Assembly (NCBI GenBank): GCA_905235565.1
Contig: CAJOLR010000001.1
Location: 1-64,000, forward strand
DNA: 64,000 bases
Direction: 5' to 3'
Source of the DNA: an uncultured Bacteroidaceae bacterium
GTDB taxonomy: Bacteria > Bacteroidota > Bacteroidia > Bacteroidales > Bacteroidaceae
The notes under the pieces were generated by a model. It worked only from the letters and a program-made list of their open reading frames with translations, did no database searches and was not told where the DNA came from. Below are positions 47,074 through 57,100 of this stretch, in pieces; positions within the stretch are counted from its first letter, which is position 1; each line of letters starts with the position of its first letter. Made by a program: the position numbers and the translations under genes.

Positions 47074-48303
47074 ATGATCTTTTACTCCATCCTGATTTAT
47101 CTCTACGCAGGTTGCATCCGTCTGGCAGCCTTGTTCAACCGCAAGGCACGTCTGCTCATCAAAGGGCATAAAAGAATACTTGACACCATCAGTGAGCAGG
47201 TTGATCCCAGTTCCAGTTACCTGTGGTTCCACGCATCATCGCTGGGTGAGTTTGAGCAGGGGCGTCCGCTTATTGAACGCATTCACAACAAGCACCCCGA
47301 GTGCCGTATACTGCTTACGTTCTTCTCACCCTCCGGATATGAGGTAAGAAAAGACTATAAAGGTGCCGATATAGTATGTTACATACCGTTTGACACACCC
47401 CACAACGTAAAGAGATTCCTGGATTCAATAAAAATAGAGAAAGCCTTCTTTATCAAATATGAGTTCTGGCCCAATTTCCTAAAGGGGTTACACAAACGCG
47501 GAATCGAGATATTCAGCGTATCATCCATATTCCGTGACAACCAGCTCTTTTTCAAGTGGTACGGCAAGGGATACGCCAAGGCCCTGACATATTTCAAGCA
47601 TCTGTTTGTACAGGACCGTCACTCCAAGGACCTGCTCAAGAGCATAGGCATAACCGAAGTCTCAATAGTAGGCGATACACGCGCCGACCGCGTGCTTGAG
47701 GTTGCAGCAGCATCCAGGCAGTTCCCCGTAATAGAGAAGTTCGTGAACGGTGACCCGACATTCATTGCCGGCAGTTCATGGCCGGCCGATGAGGAGTTGT
47801 TCATACCCTATTTCATGACCAAGCCTGACTGGAAGCTGATAATTGCCCCGCATGAGATACACGAGGAGCATCTGGCACAGATAGAAACACTCCTTAAGGG
47901 CCGTGACTTCATACGTCTTTCGGAGGCCACGCTTGAAAACATCAAAGGGTACGACACCCTGATAATAGACTGTTTCGGAATGCTGTCATCCATTTACCGC
48001 TATGGGCATATAGCATACATAGGCGGCGGATTCGGAGTAGGAATCCATAACGTGCTTGAAGCCGCGGTATTTGATATCCCCGTACTTTTCGGTCCCAACA
48101 ACCAGCGTTTCCGCGAGGCTAAGGACCTGAAACGTGTCAAGGGCGGTTTTGAGATAACCGATGCCTACAGCCTCAGGATCCTGATAGACAAGTTCATCAG
48201 CGATCCAGCATTCCTTAAGAAAGCCGGCCGCAACGCCGGAGACTACGTACGCAGCAGCAGCGGCACATCGGACCGCATCCTGGGCGAGATAGGTCTCGAC
48301 TAG
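47074..48303 (+). CDS. waaA: 3-deoxy-D-manno-octulosonic acid (Kdo) transferase
   Basis: A 409-residue inner-membrane-associated glycosyltransferase that adds Kdo to lipid A precursor. An N-terminal membrane segment (MIFYSILIYLYAGCIRLAALF) and the family motifs WFHASSLGEFEQGRPLIE, FSPSGYEV, KYEFWPNFL, and the C-terminal GGGFGVGIHNVLEAA near 313 are all present. The stop codon is two bases before a 29-bp perfect inverted repeat. Confidence 0.94.
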   Translation: MIFYSILIYLYAGCIRLAALFNRKARLLIKGHKRILDTISEQVDPSSSYLWFHASSLGEFEQGRPLIERIHNKHPECRILLTFFSPSGYEVRKDYKGADIVCYIPFDTPHNVKRFLDSIKIEKAFFIKYEFWPNFLKGLHKRGIEIFSVSSIFRDNQLFFKWYGKGYAKALTYFKHLFVQDRHSKDLLKSIGITEVSIVGDTRADRVLEVAAASRQFPVIEKFVNGDPTFIAGSSWPADEELFIPYFMTKPDWKLIIAPHEIHEEHLAQIETLLKGRDFIRLSEATLENIKGYDTLIIDCFGMLSSIYRYGHIAYIGGGFGVGIHNVLEAAVFDIPVLFGPNNQRFREAKDLKRVKGGFEITDAYSLRILIDKFISDPAFLKKAGRNAGDYVRSSSGTSDRILGEIGLD

Positions 48304-48304
48304 G

Positions 48305-48365
48305 GCACAAAAGTATCGTATCCCTGTGTCATCGCTGATGACACAGGGATACGATACTTTTGTGC
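48305..48365. terminator. 61-base perfect palindrome, bidirectional terminator between waaA and carbonic anhydrase
   Basis: Two perfectly complementary 29-bp arms (48305-48333 and 48337-48365) are separated by only GCT. The structure fills the whole gap between the convergent stop codons and includes a CTTTTGTGC end on each strand in place of a longer T run. The right arm ends at the first base of the minus-strand stop codon. A stem this long and perfect is unusual for an ordinary terminator. Confidence 0.75.
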
Positions 48366-48877
48366 TACTTGTACCAGCTGGCGTACATGTGGTAATCACG
48401 GGCTATGCGCTGGTTGATCTCCTTGGCCTGCTCGGGGGCTACATCCTTTACGTACCTGGCGGGAACTCCGGCCCAGATAGTGTTGGGCGGTATTACGGTC
48501 TTGCTCAGGACTACTGATCCGGCGGCTACTATGGCGCCCTCGCCTACTACGGCGTGGTCAAGCACTACCGATCCCATACCTATCAGTGCGTTGTCACGGA
48601 TCTCGGCTCCATGGATGGTCACGTTATGGCCTACCGATACGTTATCGCCTATTACGGTGGTGGAGCGCTGATAAAGCGTGTGTATCACTGATCCGTCCTG
48701 GATGTTGGTTCCGTTACCTATGCGGATGGAGTTGACATCACCGCGCAGCACCGTTCCGAACCAGATGCTGCAACCCTCGCCAATCACCACGTCACCTATG
48801 ATTGCGGCGTTATCGGCCAGAAAACAATCCTCTCCTATCTGGGGTGTGAATCCTCTTACTGATTTTATAATAGCCAT
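48365..48877 (-). CDS. Gamma-carbonic-anhydrase-like hexapeptide repeat protein
   Basis: A 170-residue left-handed beta-helix protein of the YrdA/PaaY/gamma-carbonic-anhydrase family. Hexapeptide turns run through most of it (IGDVVIGEGCSIWFG, IRIGNGTNIQDGSVIH). Three candidate zinc His lie in SVIHTL, VSVGHN and VTIHGA near residues 70-93. The C-terminal helix follows AGVPARYVKDV. Catalytic carbonic anhydrase activity is not guaranteed in this subgroup. Confidence 0.88.
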   Translation of the reverse strand: MAIIKSVRGFTPQIGEDCFLADNAAIIGDVVIGEGCSIWFGTVLRGDVNSIRIGNGTNIQDGSVIHTLYQRSTTVIGDNVSVGHNVTIHGAEIRDNALIGMGSVVLDHAVVGEGAIVAAGSVVLSKTVIPPNTIWAGVPARYVKDVAPEQAKEINQRIARDYHMYASWYK

Positions 48878-48904
48878 ATACTGTCATTTAATGTTTTACG
48901 GGGT

Positions 48905-48912
48905 CAAAATTA
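48905..48912 (-). promoter_or_regulatory. -7 promoter box for the carbonic-anhydrase-like gene
   Basis: On the minus strand TAATTTTG matches TAnnTTTG, 28 bp before the ATG at 48877. No -33 TTTG at standard spacing. Confidence 0.5.
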
Positions 48913-48957
48913 GTGCAACTTTTCTGAATTTATATACCAATCAAACAAGTAATTGAT

Positions 48958-48965
48958 TACTTTTG
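48958..48965 (+). promoter_or_regulatory. -7 promoter box for mdh
   Basis: TACTTTTG matches TAnnTTTG and lies 44 bp before the mdh ATG. No -33 TTTG at standard spacing. Confidence 0.5.
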
Positions 48966-49009
48966 TGGTCCAAGACTGAAATAACGGACTTAATATACTT
49001 AAAACAACT

Positions 49010-50008
49010 ATGAAGTTTTTGACAAATGAGAAACTGGTCATCTCTGGCGCAGCCGGTATGATCGGATCAAACATGGCTCAGACAGCCATCATGATGGGAC
49101 TTTCATCAAACATCTGCCTTTATGATGTTTATCTGCCCGGTCTGGAGGGTGTGGTTGAGGAGCTTCGCCACTGCGCATTCCCCGGTGTCAACATCACCTT
49201 TACCGATAAGGTTGAGGAGGCTTTCAAGGATGCCAAGTATATGGTTTCATCAGGTGGTGCTCCCCGTAAGGCCGGCATGACCCGTGAGGATCTGCTGGTT
49301 GGCAACGCCAAGATAGCCGAGCAGCTGGGTAAGGACATCAAGACCTACTGCCCAGACCTCAAGCACTGCGTTATCATCTTTAACCCGGCCGATATCACCG
49401 GTCTGGTAACTCTGGTTTACTCTGGTCTGAAACCTTCACAGATTACAACTCTTGCAGCTCTTGACTCAACACGTCTGCAGAGCGCCCTGGCCAAGCACTT
49501 TGGTGTAGCTCAGGATAAGGTTACCACCGCACGCACTTACGGCGGTCACGGTGAGCAGATGGCAGTGTTCGCATCAACCGCCAAGGTTGACGGCAAGCCT
49601 CTGACCGATATCATCGGTACTCCCGCTCTTACAAACGAGCAGTGGGCACAGATGAAGCAGGATGTTATCAAGGGCGGTGCCAAGATCATCGAGCTGCGCG
49701 GACGTTCATCATTCCAGAGCCCATCTTTCGTATCAATCGAGATGATAGGTGCTGCCATGGGCGGCGAGAAGTTTGAGTGGCCCGCAGGCTGCTACGTGAA
49801 CAACTCACAGTTCCAGAACGTGATGATGGCTATGCCTTCAACCATTGATGCCACCGGCGTACACTACACCGACGTTAAGGGTACCGCTACCGAGATGGCT
49901 GACATTGAGGCCAGCTACAAGCATCTGCAGGCTATGCGTGATGAAGTGATTTCACTTGGCGTACTTCCCGCAGTTAGCGAGTGGAAGAAATACAACCCCA
50001 ATCTCTGA
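49010..50008 (+). CDS. mdh: Malate dehydrogenase
   Basis: A 332-residue NAD-dependent LDH/MDH superfamily enzyme interconverting malate and oxaloacetate; in anaerobic Bacteroidota it serves the reductive branch to fumarate and succinate. The dinucleotide motif GAAGMIGSNMAQ is at residues 13-24. APRKAGMTREDLL carries the mobile-loop Arg residues, and RTYGGHGEQMAVF holds the catalytic His near residue 184. It stands alone between its own -7 box and a clear terminator. Confidence 0.92.
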   Translation: MKFLTNEKLVISGAAGMIGSNMAQTAIMMGLSSNICLYDVYLPGLEGVVEELRHCAFPGVNITFTDKVEEAFKDAKYMVSSGGAPRKAGMTREDLLVGNAKIAEQLGKDIKTYCPDLKHCVIIFNPADITGLVTLVYSGLKPSQITTLAALDSTRLQSALAKHFGVAQDKVTTARTYGGHGEQMAVFASTAKVDGKPLTDIIGTPALTNEQWAQMKQDVIKGGAKIIELRGRSSFQSPSFVSIEMIGAAMGGEKFEWPAGCYVNNSQFQNVMMAMPSTIDATGVHYTDVKGTATEMADIEASYKHLQAMRDEVISLGVLPAVSEWKKYNPNL

Positions 50009-50030
50009 TAAGGGACTCTGTATGGATTTA

Positions 50031-50062
50031 GGCGCACGGATTTCTTCCGTGCGTCTTTTTTT
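50031..50062 (+). terminator. Intrinsic terminator of mdh
   Basis: GGCGCACGGA pairs with TCCGTGCGTC (10 bp, one G-T) around a 5-base loop, followed by seven T residues. It lies 22 bp after the mdh stop. Confidence 0.88.
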
Positions 50063-50107
50063 GTTTAAAAAAGCTGCCTGAAAATCGGAAATAAGGCGCA
50101 CTTTAAT

Positions 50108-50115
50108 TAGATTTG
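50108..50115 (+). promoter_or_regulatory. -7 promoter box for the HTCS pair
   Basis: TAGATTTG matches TAnnTTTG and ends 13 bp before ATG 50129 (34 bp before the alternative ATG 50150). No TTTG is at the -33 spacing. No similar box is seen in the 37-bp gap before the second HTCS gene, which may rely on this promoter. Confidence 0.45.
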
Positions 50116-50128
50116 TAGTTATTATCGG

Positions 50129-53100
50129 ATGTCAGATACGCATATGTCTATGAGAAAAGCCATAATAACTGCGTTAGCTGTCCTCTACGCTTCACTGCTT
50201 GGAGCAGTGAACGGTTTCTCCATATCCCAAAGCACCATAGGCAACGGATTGGAGAGCCAGTCGCTCAATGTGCTGGCCAAGGACCGCCATGGGCGTCTGT
50301 GGGTGGGTTCCGACGTCGGTATATCAGTGATATCAAACGGTATAGTGACCAACATCAGGGATATAGCATCCGAGGGGGGGCTGGTGATGCTGGGCAACGT
50401 AAAGAACATTGCCTGCACCGAGACCGTACTGCTGGCATGTGAGGACCGGATTCTGCACTATGACCACAAGAAAGGATATGCCACTACGCTAAGGTACAAT
50501 GACAGGATACTGCACACCAATGATTTTCTGTTAGAAGGCGATATCGTAACATTCTATGATGCCGATATGCACTCTCTGTTTACATATGACATGAACAACA
50601 GCGAGTGCAGTCTGGTAGCCGGACTAAGCACACGTGAGGATTTAAACTTTGTCAGGATTCTGCGTTCAGAGTCTGATTCAGCAATTATCTATCTGGCCGA
50701 TGATATACTGGGACTGTACCGTTATGACCGCAACAACGGATCACTTGAACACATATCCGGCACTGACCGTCCCATAGTAGCCAGAGCCACTGCCATAGAC
50801 AAAAGCAACGTCATATGGCTGTCAATACCCGGTAACGGTCTTAAAGGATATTATATCAACAGCCGTTACGAAATGGTGGCTGAATATAATACAAGTAACT
50901 GCGACCTGCTGTCCGATGATATATCCCTCATAAAAACGCTTTCAGACGGCAACCTGCTTACTGTACATTCAGACATAGGGATATGCCTTATAGAGCGTAA
51001 CAGTATAGGCCGCAATGCGAAAGTCACTGCCATAAACAACCTCAGGAACGTGACATCCGCCCTGGTCAACCCCGATTATCGGGAATCACTTTACGCCACT
51101 TCGGGATTCGGACTGATATCAATAAAGAGATCATTCATCGGACAGATACGCCACTTGCATGAGAATGAGGAAGGCATAATCAGCTATGACAATTACATAT
51201 CCGCATTTGAAGAGCCGGAAGGAACGGTAATTCTGGGAACTACGGGCAACGGACTGTGCAGGTTAGACCCTCAGACACAGCAGACAACAGTATTCAAAGG
51301 CACCGAAGACCTTCTGATAATATCGATGAGCCGGTTTGACGATGATAACATCCTGATGGCCGATGCAGACAAAGGCCTGATGCTGTTCAACCGCAAGCTG
51401 GGCCGGATAACCGCCGGCAAACCCAATATAGACCTACCCTCACCATCGTTCGCCAATCTCAGAAATATAAGCATGACCGTTGCCTATAACGGAGATATCT
51501 TTATATTCAATGCCAATGCCCACCATTACGTATTGCGTAAGAGTACCGGCAGACTGGAGGAGATATCGGTATTGTCCGAAGACAGGGAACCTGTCAAACA
51601 GGTTGAGAATGTCTGCTCCACCCAATATGCAGTGTACGTAACCTACAGAGGTGCCATCATAGAAATTAATTTCAGCACACTTGAAAGCACACTCATTTAC
51701 AAGAACAAGGATAAGGTCATACACAACATTACATCGTTGGACGCCAACTCTCAGGGTGAGCTGTTCTTTACGGAGCCTGAGGGACTTCACCGTTATGACC
51801 CGCGTTCCAACTTTGACGAGATTCTGGTGGAGACATGGGGGAACGGACGCTTCATGAACGTGGCAGTCGATTCAAATGACCGCATCTGGTTTACCACTAC
51901 AGATGAGTATATACAGATGTATGACCTAAGCAAGAAAGAATTGCTGTCATACTCCCTTGAGGACGGCGTGCCAAGCTCCCGTTTTATGAATTATTTTGCC
52001 TTAAGTACCAGATCCGGATATATCATGATTCCCAATGCAGACGGAATCGTAACCATAAACACCAACGGGGCGCTCATGTCTGACACTCCACCCTCCAAGG
52101 TTACGTGTATATCGGCCTATACAGAAAAGAGGGAGATTGCGGCAGAGGATATAATGAAATCCCTTGAAACTCCGTTCATGCTGCCATCCAAATTCAGGGA
52201 GCTCCATCTGGAATTCTCGTACAACAGTTTCAATCCCACATACCCGCACCTGTTCATCTATAACATCTATAGGGGCAATATCCTGATTAAGTCAGTCTAT
52301 ACCACAAGCACCGTCATCACACTACCCAAACTGGAAAACGGTACATACAGGGTTGAGATACGGCAGGCTTTCCGCAAAGGACTTAGTGAACCGGAGACAA
52401 TTGTCATGTTCAAGATACCCAAACATTTCCTGAGCACTGTACCGGGAGTGCTGGTTGCCCTTTTACTGATGCTGTTGTTTGGTTACACGATAGCCAAATT
52501 AACCAGTACTATGGAGAAAAACCGAATGGAGAAAGCAATGGCTGCCCAGGACATCAAGAACCGTGAGGATAAGATTGCATTCCTCTCCAACATAGCCCAC
52601 GAACTGCGTACACCCCTCTCGCTCATATACAATCCCGTAAAGGACTTCCTGCAGGAGAAATCCGTAGACGGCATTGACTATGAGCGTATGGAACGTATAT
52701 TCAACCAGGTAAACAAGATGACCGTTATGGTCAACATGATTCTGGACAGCAGCCGGGCCGATGTCAACAAGGCGGACATACTGATAGAAGAGGTTAACCT
52801 GAACGAATGGCTGAATTTCCTGCTGGAGGATTACCGCATTGACTGTTACGGAAAGGGATTCAGTCTGAAATTCATAATGGACAACACCATTGGTAATGTC
52901 TCAATAGATAAGAGAATAATTGAGACAGGACTATCCAATATGGTGAATAACGCCATCAAATACAGTACCAGCGGCACAACCATAACGGTTATCACATCCC
53001 GATCCGGAAACATGATACGCGTTACCGTCAAGGATCAGGGACGTGGTTTTACCTGTGATCCTGAGGATCTGTTCAAGCGTTACTATAGGGATAATGTTGA

Positions 53101-54106
53101 TACAAACATTCCCGGATACGGACTTGGACTTCCGTATGCAAGGCTTCAGTTGAGCCTTATTGGCGGAAAGATGTCGGCCATGAACAATGAAGACGGGATA
53201 GGATCGTCATTCTATATGGAATTCCCCGCCGAGATAGGAAAGAACGGCAGCCCGTCTGCTACAGTTGAGAAGAGTTCAAACAGCCAGGCAACACAAACAG
53301 ATATTGTTGAGGATACCCAGGAGGGTATGGCCCAGGATTTTGACACCAACAACATGACAATCATGTTTGTATGTGCCGACAAGTCAGAGACAGACTTATT
53401 CACAGATGAGTTTGACGGCATGTTCCAGAGTATCATTACGGCCGAAGAAGGCTCCGATGCCTTGAGTAAACTGAAACGTAAGAAGACAGATCTGGTGATA
53501 AGTGACATTGAAATGCCCAAGATGGATGGTTTTGAGTTGTGCCGTAACATAAAAGGCACACTGGAGATAAGCCATATCCCCATTATACTCCTTACCTCCA
53601 GGACTGACCAAAGGAACAAGAACCAGGGGTATAAGATGGGAGCGGATGCTTTCATACCCAAACCTTATGACTTCAAGCAGTTATATGCTTTGATCAGAGG
53701 TCAGTTAGGCGGACGGTTTGAAATAAAACGCCAGTACAATTTCGGGTTCTTCAGCAAAATGAATATCGACCAGACGTTCAGCGTTACTGATGAGGAGTTC
53801 ATCAGCTCCCTGAACTCTCTCATTGACCAGTTCATATCTGACCCGTCACTGAATGAAGACTACATCCTGAAGCAGACCGGTATATCACGTTCCGTAATGA
53901 ATAGGAAGATGGAAGGACTTCTTGGTACGGATTTGGCCGGATACCTGACAAGAATCCGTATCAGCATCGTCAAGGATAAGCTTACAAACACTGAAGAAGA
54001 TCCTGAATCCATAGCCAAAGAGACTGGTTTTATCAGTGTTGAAGCCATGAACAAGGCTTTCAAACGTGAAACAGGCAAGTCTATCAATGCTGTACGTGAG
54101 CAATAA
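50129..54106 (+). CDS. Hybrid two-component system regulator (HTCS), copy 1, with altered receiver
   Basis: A 1325-residue one-protein signalling system spanning the inner membrane. Order: signal peptide (MRKAIITALAVLYASLLGA; ATG 50150 also possible), periplasmic beta-propeller repeats (such as DRHGRLWVGSDVGISVI), a Y_Y_Y domain, one membrane helix (about 769-790), HisKA with His824 (AHELRTPLSLIYNPVKD), HATPase (NNAIKYS, GYGLGLPYARL), receiver and AraC-type HTH. The receiver keeps Asp1126 (ISDIEMPKMDGFE) and the Lys in PKP, but the Mg-binding acidic pair is Cys-Ala (VCADKS) where copy 2 has Asp-Asp. The last HTH is also weak (EAMNKAFKRETGKSINAV). Confidence 0.9.
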   Translation: MSDTHMSMRKAIITALAVLYASLLGAVNGFSISQSTIGNGLESQSLNVLAKDRHGRLWVGSDVGISVISNGIVTNIRDIASEGGLVMLGNVKNIACTETVLLACEDRILHYDHKKGYATTLRYNDRILHTNDFLLEGDIVTFYDADMHSLFTYDMNNSECSLVAGLSTREDLNFVRILRSESDSAIIYLADDILGLYRYDRNNGSLEHISGTDRPIVARATAIDKSNVIWLSIPGNGLKGYYINSRYEMVAEYNTSNCDLLSDDISLIKTLSDGNLLTVHSDIGICLIERNSIGRNAKVTAINNLRNVTSALVNPDYRESLYATSGFGLISIKRSFIGQIRHLHENEEGIISYDNYISAFEEPEGTVILGTTGNGLCRLDPQTQQTTVFKGTEDLLIISMSRFDDDNILMADADKGLMLFNRKLGRITAGKPNIDLPSPSFANLRNISMTVAYNGDIFIFNANAHHYVLRKSTGRLEEISVLSEDREPVKQVENVCSTQYAVYVTYRGAIIEINFSTLESTLIYKNKDKVIHNITSLDANSQGELFFTEPEGLHRYDPRSNFDEILVETWGNGRFMNVAVDSNDRIWFTTTDEYIQMYDLSKKELLSYSLEDGVPSSRFMNYFALSTRSGYIMIPNADGIVTINTNGALMSDTPPSKVTCISAYTEKREIAAEDIMKSLETPFMLPSKFRELHLEFSYNSFNPTYPHLFIYNIYRGNILIKSVYTTSTVITLPKLENGTYRVEIRQAFRKGLSEPETIVMFKIPKHFLSTVPGVLVALLLMLLFGYTIAKLTSTMEKNRMEKAMAAQDIKNREDKIAFLSNIAHELRTPLSLIYNPVKDFLQEKSVDGIDYERMERIFNQVNKMTVMVNMILDSSRADVNKADILIEEVNLNEWLNFLLEDYRIDCYGKGFSLKFIMDNTIGNVSIDKRIIETGLSNMVNNAIKYSTSGTTITVITSRSGNMIRVTVKDQGRGFTCDPEDLFKRYYRDNVDTNIPGYGLGLPYARLQLSLIGGKMSAMNNEDGIGSSFYMEFPAEIGKNGSPSATVEKSSNSQATQTDIVEDTQEGMAQDFDTNNMTIMFVCADKSETDLFTDEFDGMFQSIITAEEGSDALSKLKRKKTDLVISDIEMPKMDGFELCRNIKGTLEISHIPIILLTSRTDQRNKNQGYKMGADAFIPKPYDFKQLYALIRGQLGGRFEIKRQYNFGFFSKMNIDQTFSVTDEEFISSLNSLIDQFISDPSLNEDYILKQTGISRSVMNRKMEGLLGTDLAGYLTRIRISIVKDKLTNTEEDPESIAKETGFISVEAMNKAFKRETGKSINAVREQ

Positions 54107-54143
54107 GAGTTTTTTTACTACATTAGCCGAACATACCTAACAT

Positions 54144-57100
54144 ATGAGACATATGAACAAAAGGTTACTGACATTACTGTTATCAGTTATTTCTTGTCTG
54201 AATATCAGCGCCCACTACACACTGCAGGCGCAGATAGACACCGAAAAGGGACTTAGTTGCAATGCCGTCAAAGCGTTTGCCAGAGATATGTACGGACGCC
54301 TTTGGGTTGGAACTATAAACGGAGCCAACCTGATATCAAACGGAACCATACGCCAATACCAATATTTTACAGTAGGCGGAAATGATATCGTTACCGGAGA
54401 TGTTCAGGCCATAGCATGCTCCAGGCGGGCTCTAATTGCCACAAACAACCATATCATTGACTTTGATCCCGACAATGACTCCACCCATCTGGTTTCTTTT
54501 GAGGGGAAAACCATCCGAACCGATTATATCATGATGAGAGGAGACTCAGCCTTCTTCTTCAACGCACCTCTCAGTGCGGTCATGATGTATGACCTGAACA
54601 ACTATACCACAAGCATTGTCGCCCAGTTCCCTACAGAACGCCAGTTCCATTTTACCAAGATACTCCAGATATCCAATGAGCCCAACCAGCTGATGCTGGT
54701 AGAGGATGAACGTGGTTTTTATCATCTTGATATTAACACCGGCATGCTTACCCACATGGAACAGCTCGGCGTCAATATAACCACCAGGGCGACTTTCATT
54801 GACTCAAAGGATATACTGTGGGTTGCGTACAGAGACAAGGGCATAACCGGTTTCTATGTAAAATCCGGCTTTGACAAGATATCCCATTTTGACACATCCA
54901 ATTCCGAGATTACGGACAACAATATTCTATGTCTTAGCGAAATGCCCGATGGAAATCTGTTTATCTGCACCACAGGCAATGGTACACTGGTCCTTAACCG
55001 CAAGACTGGAAAGGCCGAAAAAGAGATGTTCGGGGAGATGTCACATCTGCAAGTAATGTGTTCATTCGTAAACGATAATGAGAATGAGGTATTGTTGGGA
55101 ACCCTTCATCGTGGAATAATCTCCATGAAACGGTCATTTTTCCATAACATGGGTAACAACAGGAAAGAACACGGAACAGACATATCATGTATACCTATAT
55201 CCGGTTTTCAGGAGAATGACGGTACCATCTGGTTCGGCTTCGGAGGGTTAGGCCTGAGCCGTTTTGACCAGAAAACAGAGAATCATACCTTCTTCAAGTC
55301 TACGGATGAGATGAGAATCTCCGGAGTTTGCAGTTTTGATAAAGACAATCTCCTTATTACAGACCGTATACGGGGACTGTTCCTTTTCAACAAGAGGAGA
55401 GAAACCATAACACCTGCAAGTTTTCTGTCAGACGCGGGCATCAATATCTCATCGTCCAGACTGGCCAATCTCAAGACCATAACAACCCCCGACGGGGATA
55501 TCATGCTTTTTAACTGCAACGGCCGTCATCTCATTTATAGACGGGACATAAAAGAGGCCAGAGAGATAGTTCTGCAGATGAACGGCGAAGAGAACCGGGG
55601 GCTTGTAGAAGATGTACAGGTACAACCGTCACATGCTACTGTGGTATGCAACGGCTGTATCTATGAGATTGATTACAGGACCCTGCTGGCACGTCTCATC
55701 TTCCAGAATCCGGAAGACGGACACAGCGCTGTCTCAAAAGTAGCCGAAGATTCACGCGGTATCATTTGGGCCAGTTCTCCCGATGAACTGATAAGCTATG
55801 ATCCGCGCACCAACAAGCTATCCAGGATTATGGGAAAGATGGATTATGGTGTATTCCTGTCCATGAGCATTGACCATAACGATCATCTTTGGATTACTAC
55901 AGACAAGTCATTCATGATAATGTATGACACAAACAACAAGGAATTTAAAGAGCCATTCACCTATTACGGCAGAGACTGCGGAACGATGCTTAATTTCATA
56001 CCCGGATTCTCATTGGTATCGAATGACGGTTTTGTATATTTTCCAAACTCGTCAGGTCTTCTGGTGATAGATCCGAATGATGTGAACATACGCTATAACA
56101 GCACATCACAGCCTCTCTACCTGACAAAGATTGCACTTGACGGCAATATATACAGCAACACAGGAGGGCATAACAAGGCATTGAACATACCTAACAAGTT
56201 CTCATTGCTGACTGTAAACGTGGCCATTGACCAGTTTGACCCATCCAGGCCTGTTTTACTCAAATACACCCTGCTCAAGAAGGGACGTCCGTTCCCCATA
56301 ATGGAATCTGTAACATCAAATACCGAATTTACCATTCCAAAATCCTCTCACGGAACATTCTCCCTAACCGTAAGTCAGCGGACTATCCAGGGATGGAGCG
56401 AACCTCAGGAGATACTCTCCTTTAAAGTAGCCAGGCCATTCATAATGACGGTCCCGGCCTATCTGCTGATCATTGCCATAATCATCTCCTTAAGCGTGAC
56501 AATATCAAAGATTAGCATCAGCCTGAAGCAGATTGGCATTGACAGGGCCATGAATGCCCAGGAAAACAAGCATAAGGATGATAAGATATCCCTGATGTCA
56601 AATCTGGCCCATGAGTTGCGCACCCCGCTTTCACTCATCTATAACCCGGTAAAGGACATGCTTGAGGAGAAGGCTGTGAAAGGTATCGATTATGACCGTC
56701 TGGAGCGAATATTCAATCAGGTTCAGAAAATGACGGATATGGTCAACACCATTCTGGATAAAGGTACCAATGACGTAAGCAGGAGTGATATTGTAATTGA
56801 GAGCATTGACCTTAATAAATGGTTGGGCAAGATAATAGAAGATTTCAAGATAGACTGCTACGCCAAGGGACTGAAAACCCGTTTTGAGCCGATGGACGGT
56901 TTGGGTAAGGTTAATCTGGATGTCAAGATGATGGAAGTGGCTGTGAACAATATCATGAGCAATGCCATCAAATACAGCGACACCGGTACGATAACCATAT
57001 CTACGGGGCATGAAAGGAACAGGATTTGGATTAGTTTCCATGATGAAGGAAGAGGATTCACTTGTAAGCCTGAGGAACTGTTCAAACGATACTACAGGGA

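Noticed and set aside
50129-50149. Certain choice between ATG 50129 and ATG 50150 for HTCS copy 1
   Set aside because: Both fit; the signal peptide is cleaner from 50150, but the -7 box position allows either, so I kept the longer frame and noted the doubt.
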